From Bryum argenteum (Eukaryota > Streptophyta > Bryopsida > Bryales > Bryaceae): a stretch of DNA of 64,000 nt. The DNA lies in contig CM073321.1 of NCBI GenBank assembly GCA_037043015.1, positions 15,373,001 through 15,437,000 of the forward strand, read 5' to 3'. The translations under genes and the position numbers were made by a program. The notes below the pieces were generated by a model, which was not told the DNA's origin, did not search any database, and saw nothing but the letters and a program-made list of their open reading frames with translations. Each line of letters starts with the position of its first letter. Position 1 is the first letter of the stretch. Shown piece by piece: positions 56,351 to 64,000 of this stretch.

Positions 56351-58320
56351 CTACCAATCCCAACGTGGACAATTACAAAATTTTGGGTCATCCCGGACAG
56401 CTGGTGGAGGTGTTCGTGACCAGTTTCGAGACTCCTGTCTATAAACAATATCACCGGGAGTAGTCTCCACATGGGACTGTCCATAGTCCTTCAGGATCCA
56501 TGCTAAGGCCTCCCACGTTGATATAGGCTGCTCACTGACATAGCGAAACAAAGCATCATAATTGCCTTGGTACTGTAGGAGAACAACCAAAACCTCCGGA
56601 GTATCAAGATTAGTGACTCCTTGGTCTATGGTCTGTTGTTGAAGTTCTTGCCGTAGTTGAAGAATGATGTGTTGTTCTGCTTCAATCTGTCATTGTGCCA
56701 CCTCAATTTAATTGTTGACTCTCTCGTAACTCGCCTTCTAGCTAGGCTATAGTCTGTTGTTGGATGCGCCCTCAGTCTTCAGTTGCTTCTAACTCCTCAG
56801 TTAACTGGTCTTGTAGCCTAGTAACTTCACTTTTACTCACAGTTAACTGGTCACAGTTAACATAGTGTTTGTTTGACGCATCTCCTCCATCTCTTTCTTG
56901 TTGCTGTCTATAGTCTTAGCTTGTTCCTCCCGCATCTCTATCACTTCTTCTTGCTCATTTTTCAACCTCTTATTCATCAACTCCCGTCAGACTTGCTGAA
57001 GTTCCAAGTTGAGACTGACTATAGTCTTATTTTGGTCTTCTTCTTTTGCTAGGGTATGCGCAACGTCGACCTTGGCTTTTTCTTCTAACAGCTCCCTTCG
57101 AACTTTGAAGAGCTCCTGTTTTATCCGATTGCTAGCCTGCGCTCTCTCGGTAAACTAGGGTTGCATCCTAGCAAGATCTTGACGTGCTCGCGTCAGCTCT
57201 TGATGTACTTGATCTATAGTCTCTTCAAAATTTCTCTGCTCCCTCGTCTCTATAGAGGTGGATCCGGTTTGCCTCACAGTTGCAAGCTCTTCATTGACTG
57301 TCTTTAACTCATCCTGTAGTTGGACTATAGTCATGTTCAATTCCTTGATCATAGTAGTGGTTTGATGACGGGCCACTGTGAGCGCATCGTCCTCGTTCTT
57401 GGCTTGTTGGATCGTCGATTTCCGAATCGTATCCCCACAGTCTATAGTCTTATTCAGAGTTGAGATCACATCATCCTTCTCCTTGATAATATGAGCTTGC
57501 TCTTCTGCTTGGACGAGTAGATCTCGCACTCTATCTTCCATTTCGGTAACACGTGAAGTTTCCAAAGCTAAGCGGGATTCTAATTCCTCACGGGCTGCAT
57601 CGTCAAACTGTGGTAATATCGGCACCTTCTGTTACTTCTTACATGGTGGCCTCTCTAGTGTTCAAGTTTCCGCACGTACCCTTGTTTGTTTTGGTGCCAA
57701 TCTAGCCGAACTAGCACCTACCGCTACGATAGAAGGGCTCGGTGGTGCCTCCTACGCCGCAGCATCCAAATTGAGCATGTACATGTAAGCTCTGAAATCC
57801 TTTTTCTCTGATAGGATGCCAAGCTGCTCCCACAAAACTCGCCTCAAATGTTTGTCTACAATCCTTGCCCAATCCAATCGAACTCCTCTCCATGCTGCTA
57901 CCGCCATGACCAACATTTCATAATTAGGAGCCCTGGGAGATTGTTCGAATGCAAACATCTGGTTGATGAACACAAACCACTCTCCATGGTTCGTTGGCTT
58001 TGTCAATTCTCCAAAAATCTCCATTTTCAACACTCATTCCTCCTCCAAAAATACTGATCAGTTCGTCTGCTGCAAGCTTCTCGTGAGCGCTAGGGTGTAT
58101 CACATCGATCATCTCTGGAATTTGCAGGCCTCTACTGATGTCTGCGTTGGTAACCACTATAGGTCGGTGGTTGATCTTCCCCTTCAGCACCTCTCGATCG
58201 TCCATAGTCTTGAAAAAGGGCAAAATCGTCTGTTCTTCGGGCCATGGTCTACTCCCACTCTCCCTCACAAACGCCCACAATCCTGCCTTTGTAAGAGACT
58301 CCTTGTTGTCCCGCCATGTT
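56351..58320 (-). pseudogene. gag-like protein with long coiled coil (copy 3, GACTATAGTC-rich)
   Basis: N-terminal part WAFVRESGSRPWPEEQTILP, RPIVVTNADISRGLQIPE and IHPSAHEKLAADELISIFGG; after a frame change near 58030, FGELTKPTNHGEWFVFINQM and RGVRLDWARIVDKHLRRVLW, the Trp-rich segment seen in plant gag-like transposon proteins (compare VEWGIIIRDLVVRLAENVG of copy 2). Then in-frame stops at 57752 and around 57640, and a long coiled coil: ELESRLALETSRVTEMEDR, KELNMTIVQLQDELKTVNEE, continuing with further stops to about 56640. The C-terminal region (56590-56351) includes YQGNYDALFRYVSEQPIS. At least five nonsense codons, so not functional as read. Confidence 0.5.
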
Positions 58321-60300
58321 GAGGTTAACTTTGTTTTCTCTTTCTGTTGCTGAATCGCCTTTCCTTTGCCCTGCTCAAGACATAGTCATTGTAATCTTAG
58401 CTTTACACCCACACAGATTTCTACTACACATGGCTATAGTCTTCCTTTTTATTCCTTGTTTGAAGTTTTTCTCATGGTTTTTTCCATTCATTCCTTAATT
58501 CACGTGACTATTGTCTTACTGAAGTGGAATTTTGCACACACAATTTCATTATAGCTTGATATGGCTATAGTCTTATCTTCTTCTTTTCTATCTGTTTCTC
58601 TCCATCTAATTACAATTACAACCTTAAAAAGTTTCTTTGTAACAGCCCTCGGTTACCATCTTTATTGACTATAGTCCTTTCATTTCTCGGTACGTTACAA
58701 TGTTCTCTCTTCGTTATTCCACAGCCATGGTCGAGTCTCACTCATTCACCCATGCCATGACTGAGACTGTAGTCTTTCATCTTTCTTTCTCTTTTGTTCT
58801 TCTATCACCATCATTTCTGACTTTAGTCTTATCCATCAATAAGTGTGGTGGTTAGATAAAACGTCCTTAGCTTCCTTATTCAAGTTCCTCTTATAATCAC
58901 AATCAAATAGTCCAGATGAATCCTTTTAGCATGCAGTTCTTGAGATTTCTAATCTGATTAAGTAATACGGCCCAACTTGTTGTTCGAAACAGGTTTCAAT
59001 AAGGAAATAATTTCCGAAATTACGTATTGTGGTGGTAGTGGTCGATGCTGGAGTGTGCCGGATCACGACACCCCGTTCTTGTGCTGGTGGTGCTAGTTCC
59101 TCCTCTATCTTCTTCAATTTCACCATCGTTACTCTCTCTCCTTCCAACTATAGTCTTATCGTATGGACTGCTTCTGTACAAGGTTGTGGTGACCATCACT
59201 ATGTTTGAACGAGGATTACATCATCAATCTTATCAAAGCTTGACTATAGTCTTCAGGCATCAGTATCCATTTCGTACAGGTTCATTTCTTAATCTTAGGC
59301 TGGTTCTCCATCCTCATAATTCTTATCTTTGTTCATCCAATTTGTTGTCGAAATCAAAGGAACGACCATCGTCTTACTTATATTTGGAATTGATCTGTCA
59401 CTGCAGGGTTTGACTATAGTCTTCAAAACTATATGCAGGCTCTACACGGCCCTCCACTCCGTTGAGATAACTAAATCCTCCTCTTCGATTGCTTGGCCTT
59501 CCCGACTATAGTCTTTGCTGATTTCGATTCGTTCATACAAATTTTGATACATACAACTATTGTCTTTCTTTCTCTTTGCATATGAGTTAATCGACTCGTT
59601 CGTTAGTTTCATGTGACTATAGTCTTACTCAGATGAAACAATGATTCTTTCAGTAGCAGAAACGAAGACTTGAGCATTTGGTTGGTTCATGCTATGAAAT
59701 CAAACTATAGTCTTTTCTCGTTTCTTAGTCTATAGTCTTTGCATTGGTATCCATTCATATACGAGGTTTGTTGCAAGTTTGCTTCTTTATACTTCTGTAT
59801 TGCATCTTTGGAAAAGGAACATCATAATGCGAGAAAGGGCTGATACATACTTAGCTTTTAGAACCTTCGTGCAAGGTTTGTCGAGTCTTCCTCTTCACTT
59901 TCTCCACTTCTAGCCGGGTGCAGTCGATAGTCTCTATCGAACCACACAGCAGCGTCGGTCTCCAAAATTGCAATGGCTTCTTCTCTTGTAATAAGACTAT
60001 AGTCTTTTCTTTCACCGATTTGCTCTGGCTATAGTCTTGAATTCTACACTCCTCGAAGGCTCATAGCAGGAGAAGGTTCAAAGACAAGTCATAGACGAAG
60101 CAGAAAATGGTTGCTCGAAGGTGGAAGCCAGAGGTATGGAAGCAGAGTGGTTCTAACTAATTTGTATCCGCTTTTCAAAGTAGAATTCATTATAATGTCA
60201 ACATCCAGCTTGTCAATGGCCTTTTATGAATCCCATACCATCTCATGATGATACATGCGTCCACATGGTGGATTCCATGATTAGTATTTCAAGACTATAG
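56624..60300. repeat. about 25 dispersed copies of the palindrome GACTATAGTC (often followed by TT)
   Basis: Copies or one-base variants at 56624, 56745, 56906, 57017, 57212, 57323, 57440, then in the 58.2-60.3 kb non-coding flank near 58201, 58435, 58504, 58563, 58667, 58823, 59148, 59243, 59411, 59503, 59554, 59613, 59704, 59729, 59992, 60027 and 60290. The most frequent form is CTATAGTCTT. Within the coiled-coil part, the copies at 56906, 57017, 57212, 57323 and 57440 are all spaced by multiples of three and read ACT-ATA-G in the same frame (Thr-Ile-Asp/Val). The cluster stops at about 60300. Confidence 0.9.
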
Positions 60301-60309
60301 TTTGGGTTG

Positions 60310-61080
60310 TTTAAGGTGTACAACCCTTCTTTGTAGCACTTTTTTTGTTTACTTTTGATTGCTGTACTAAATGGTCTTTTTCAAGTACTTAGAAAAAATT
60401 GAATTTTAACCTTTTGTCCAGTCTAGATTTACTAATTGAATGAGTAAACTATATTTTATTAGGATTTAGTGTTTCTAAATTTCTATTTGTAGTTTTGAAT
60501 TTATTGTAGGCCTTGTAAAGAGGTAAATAAATCACTGTTTTATCAATTTCTCTAAATAAATGTTTTCAATCATATCTTTCCGCTTTCTTTTAGAATCTAG
60601 CTTTAAGATTTTGTAGTTTTACTTGTATTTTCATGGAGTCATAAAGTAATTTGGATATTGTTTGTTACTTGTTCCGCTAATCCATATCAATATCAATGAT
60701 ATATTTACCCTTGAAAGTGACACACTATCCGCTTTTTCACATAGTCTTTCTATTGTTTTTGCCTATTGGATCTCATTATATTTGATTCGGTGAAAGTTTT
60801 ACGTATTTACATTTCATTTGAAATTACTATAGTCATGATAACTATGATGCGTTTCTTGCATATTGGTGAAGTGAGTGGAGGTTAAGATAAGTGGAATCAT
60901 CATTATTGATTCCTCTTTAAGCTTCTCCAAAATTTAGATTTCACACTTCTTGTCATAAGTTCCTTATAAATTGGTCATATGTATTTGCAAATTGTAATTG
61001 CTACATACTATGTTTGTAATTATATACTTCTTTAATTAGAGTATTCATATATCATAAAATATGTTTATAATTAAGTTGCA
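60310..61080 (-). repeat. partial 3' LTR of a Ty3/gypsy element
   Basis: On the minus strand the sequence after the polypurine tract (61096-61083) begins TGCAACTTAATTATAAAC, as an LTR start should. The far end cannot be placed because the partner LTR lies outside the window. The GACTATAGTC cluster ends near 60300, which suggests the boundary. Confidence 0.45.
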
Positions 61081-61082
61081 TG

Positions 61083-61096
61083 CCTCCCCCCTCTTT
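61083..61096 (-). other. polypurine tract of the gypsy element
   Basis: AAAGAGGGGGGAGG on the minus strand, just downstream of the pol stop and abutting TGCAACTT. Confidence 0.65.
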
Positions 61097-61112
61097 AGCA
61101 TTAAACTTGTCC

Positions 61113-62190
61113 TCAAGTTTGATATAACTTAAGTCGATTTCCGTTATATCGCGTTGCGTGGATGTTGCCTTGTAAATCTTGCAAGTCCATAGAATCATTT
61201 GCATAATTTTTATAAATTTTGTATAGACCAAACCACCGCATTATGAATTTCCCTAGAAATTTTTAAAAACGACTATTATATAATAATACCAAATCTCCAA
61301 CTTTGAGTTCTTTGGGTTTAAGTTTGCTATCGTAATAGCTTTTGCGCCTATTTTGGATTGATGCCATATATAAATAAGCTTGGGCTCTTTTTTTGTCCAA
61401 TTGTTCTAGCTCATAACACTTTGTTTTAAAGATTTGACATCGTCCAATCTATTGTCAATTGCTGTACGTACTGATTGAATTTTGAATTCAATCAGCAAAA
61501 TGGCCTCTTGGCCATAAACAAGTTGAAATGGAGTATGTTTTGTGGTTACTTTGTATGCCGTGCGATAAGCCCATAGGGCATCAAAAACCCTTTCATCCCA
61601 ATCCATATTGGATCCTTGAACGGTTTTAGTAATTATTTTAAACAAAATACCATTGGTCTTCTCGGTTTGTCCATTGGCTCTTGGATGATATAGTGTTGAC
61701 TTCCTATATTTGATGAAATAAATATTTAATAAATTCTCAATGATCATGTTCACAAAATGGGTGCCTCCATCACTTACAAGTTCTTTGGGGCATCCGAAGC
61801 GAATAATTATATTTTCATTAGCAGCGGTTTCGGCATCATCTGTATTCGTTGGCATGGCTTCTGCCCACTTTGTTACATACTCCGTAGCAATCAATATATA
61901 TCGATATCTTCCTTGTCTACTTGGAGGTTTGATTGGTCCTACAAAGTCAATTCCCCATTTTTTGAAGGGTATTTGTGCCAAGATTGGATGTAAAGGCATA
62001 GCCAAAGTAGTTGTTGGTTTACCAACTCATTGGCATGGATCACATTTCTTCACGTATTTTGCTGCATCTTTCAATGAAGTTGGCCACCAATAGCCAACAT
62101 TTAAGGCTTTTGTGGCCGTTACAAAATGCCCTCCACAAATTGAATCATAGCATGCTTCCAAGATTGATGAAACTTCACTTGGATTTATGC
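61113..62190 (-). pseudogene. Ty3/gypsy integrase
   Basis: Zinc-binding tail KKCDPCQ followed by an in-frame TGA at about 62028 and VGKPTTTLAMPL, then the core: KKWGIDFVGPIKPPSRQGR (first Asp), PKELVSDGGTHFVN (second Asp), YHPRANGQTEKTNG (Glu), DALWAYRTAYKVTTKHTPFQ and VYGQEAILL. All three catalytic acids are present. Near 61410 a one-base frame change moves the frame to ELEQLDKKRAQAYLYMA and LKPKELKVGDLVLLYNSRF, then a TAA, then KFLGKFIMRWFGLYKIYK and the end RYNGNRLKLYQT. The C-terminal region shows the usual GKF....GPY-like block and no chromodomain. Family is Ty3/gypsy; inactive as read. Confidence 0.8.
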
Positions 62191-62191
62191 A

Positions 62192-62779
62192 TCACCTTAA
62201 AATGCCATCTTTTCCTTTCTTGTACAACACTTCTCCTATCATAGTATAAGGAGCCGCTTTGTAAATTGATTTGTCTCTTTCTTTAGAAGTATATTCTATT
62301 GGAATACTTCCATTTTGCAAATAATGAATAATCTCGGCATATTCAAAAGGTATCACGTCTACTTCGAAGAGTTGTGCATCTGGTAAGTCGTCGTTTATTG
62401 GTTCCGGATTTACTTCATTGGACATCCGCGATAAATGATCAGCATTTAAGTGGCATTTTCCGGGTTGTACTTGTATGACAAAATTGAATTCTTGTAGTAG
62501 AAGTACCCATCTTGCAATTCGACCACTAAGTTGTGGTTTATTTATCATATATTTAAGTGCGTCGTGATCAACATAGAAGGTGAATTTGTAGCCAAGTAGG
62601 TAATGTCTATACTTTTGTACGGAAAATATCATTCCTAATGCTTCTTTTTCGGTGACCGAGTAATTTCGTTCGGCGGCATTTAATTGCCGGCTTGCAAAAT
62701 ATATTGGATGGTTTCTTCCTTTGTCGTCTTTTTGACTTAATATGCTTCCAATAGCCATATTTGAAGCATCCACATACAC
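62192..62779 (-). pseudogene. Ty3/gypsy RNase H
   Basis: Open frame with YVDASNMAIGSILSQKDDKG, HPIYFASRQLNAAERNY, VTEKEALGMIFSVQKYRHYL, LGYKFTFYVDHDALKYMIN and HLNADHLSRMS: the RNase H-like fold used by gypsy elements (Asp, Glu, Asp, Asp residues all visible). It ends at about EVLYKKGKDGILR, just before the integrase zinc region, where a TGA breaks the polyprotein. This stretch itself is undisturbed. Confidence 0.85.
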
Positions 62780-63103
62780 TTCAAAGTCCTTGTCCCAATT
62801 TGGGGAGACTAAGATTGGTGCAATTATTAATTTTTGTTTTAAAGTATTAAACGCCTTGACACAAGTAGGTGTCTATACCGCAGTAGTTTCACTTTTCTTC
62901 AAAAGATGCGTCAAAGGTAACGCAATGTCGGCATACTTGTAAATATATCTTCTATAGTAGCCAACATAGCCTAGAAAACCTTTGACTTCGGAGACGGTGT
63001 TCGGTGGTGGTAGATTAGCAATTATTGCTACTTTATCCGGGTCGGTTGCCATGCCTTCCTTGGATACAATATGGCCAAGTAATTTTCCAAATAGAACTAT
63101 GAA

Positions 63104-63987
63104 TTATGATTTCACCGCATTTATGGATATACCATATTTGTTGCATTGTTGAAAACACTTGGATAGTCGATTTGTGCAATCTTCCTTTGACCTAAATACA
63201 CAAAAATCATTAAGGAATATTTCCATGAATTTCTGTAAATATTTTTGAAAAGCTGTTGTCATTGCTCTTTGAAATGTGGCTGGCGCATTGCATAAGCCAA
63301 ATGGCATTTTATTATATGCAAACGTACCCCAATCCGTTGTAAATGTTGTAAGTGGTCTATGCTCCTTGGCAATTTGCACTTAATTGTAGCCTGAAAATCC
63401 ATCAAGGAAAGAATACGTTTCATGTCCGGCCACACTATCTAATAATGTATCCGTAAGTGGTAAAGGAAAATGATCCTTCTTTGTTGCGGCATTTAATTTT
63501 TGGAAATCTTGGCAAATTCGAAGTTTTCCATTTTTCTTTGGTATCACGACTATCGGTGAAACCCATTCACTATATGGAACCGGATATATAATTTGTATAA
63601 TAATTCACATTCACATTCCAATAATTTGTCAATCTCTTCTTTGACCGATAAGGAATATTTTGGATTCATGCGATATTGTCTTTGTCGGATAGGCTTTGTA
63701 TTTTCTTCTAAAACAATTCAATGTTCACAGATTTTAGGTGGGATACCTCTAAGGTCTTTGTATGTCCATGCAAAGCTCTTTTTGTTTGCTTTGAAGAATT
63801 TGTGCCAAGTTGTAAATTCCTGTGAAGTTAATTCTTCATATACTTTTATTACTTGGAGTTCTTCCTCGGTTCCGAAATTCATATCTTGGCAATTTAATTT
63901 CAAAGAGCCAAGTTGAGTAGGAACTTGATCTGTTCCACTTAAAACCCCTTCACCCTCTTTTAGAATCCAAAGTGGAATTAGATTCAC
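63104..63987 (-). pseudogene. Ty3/gypsy reverse transcriptase, catalytic residue altered
   Basis: Starts with the post-protease linker LTSQEFTTWHKFFKANKKSF (63840-63780), then after a frame change near 63580 SEWVSPIVVIPKKNGKLRIC and LNAATKKDHFPLPLTDTLLD, a TAA (about 63379) within FSGYN-VQIAKEHRPLTTF, then WGTFAYNKMPFGLCNAPATF and the active-site region MEIFLNDFCVFRSKEDC. Gypsy RTs have YLDD here; this copy reads FLND, so the first catalytic Asp of the pair is Asn. Further RT sequence reaches 62950. The protease and gag are outside the window. Confidence 0.8.
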
Positions 63988-64000
63988 TTATGGATTTGAA

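Noticed and set aside
59045-59413. Plus-strand open frame of 122 codons
   Set aside because: Leu/Ser-rich translation of T-rich non-coding DNA seeded with CTATAGTCTT motifs; no domain.

Overview
This is nuclear DNA of a land plant, most likely a bryophyte-grade one (inference). Reasons: many exons with GT..AG introns, a TTTAGGG-type (plant telobox) tract, plant-type host genes (an F-box protein of the At5g46170/At4g18380 type, a symplekin/ESP4-type polyadenylation factor, a calmodulin-binding receptor-like cytoplasmic kinase fragment), and a dense mix of plant transposable elements. Only one gene looks intact and ordinary: the single-exon F-box gene at 28.4-29.6 kb. Most of the rest is transposons or decayed gene pieces.

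Layout. 0-5.5 kb: decayed Arg/Ser-rich and coiled-coil exons, one resembling the plant Ptta/En/Spm transposase-associated domain. 6.4-12.1 kb: a broken CRCK-type kinase piece, then symplekin exons (+), split by a small Ty1/copia-type element (7506-9838, minus orientation) with two LTRs and a 5-bp target duplication. 13.1-14.6 kb: decayed gag-like sequence. 15.7-25.6 kb: an almost complete Plavaka-like (CACTA superfamily) DNA transposon with terminal and subterminal repeats, a ten-exon transposase (-) and a second gene (+). 26.9-27.6 kb: a frameshifted SANT/Myb-like gene. 34.7-36.9 kb: a second gag-like gene. 38.2-44.5 kb: two DUF7869-like putative transposase genes (-). 44.5-52.4 kb: a 46-bp-period array of a 25-nt palindrome, a 2.8-kb AT-rich block, and a divergent, decayed ParB/sulfiredoxin-like gene whose introns carry the same palindrome. 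52.9-55.8 kb: FCP1/NIF-phosphatase-like pieces and a tRNA-derived SINE-like head. 56.3-60.3 kb: a third gag-like gene, a long coiled coil, in a tract seeded with about 25 copies of the palindrome GACTATAGTC. 60.3-64.0 kb: part of a Ty3/gypsy element (-), cut by the window edge.

The most unusual signal is that separate elements each carry their own amplified short palindrome: an Xho-cored 25-mer in the DUF7869/ParB-like unit, GACTATAGTC in the third gag-like unit, CCGG in the first two gag-like units. In the 25-mer case the copies sit only between genes and in introns, they keep pairing through a paired base change, and some keep a 46-bp pitch although the spacers differ. This recalls the motif accumulation of Arabidopsis VANDAL elements (bound by their own VANC anti-silencing proteins) or parS sites of ParB; either link is inference. 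Start positions of many reading frames are uncertain because most are internal exons.
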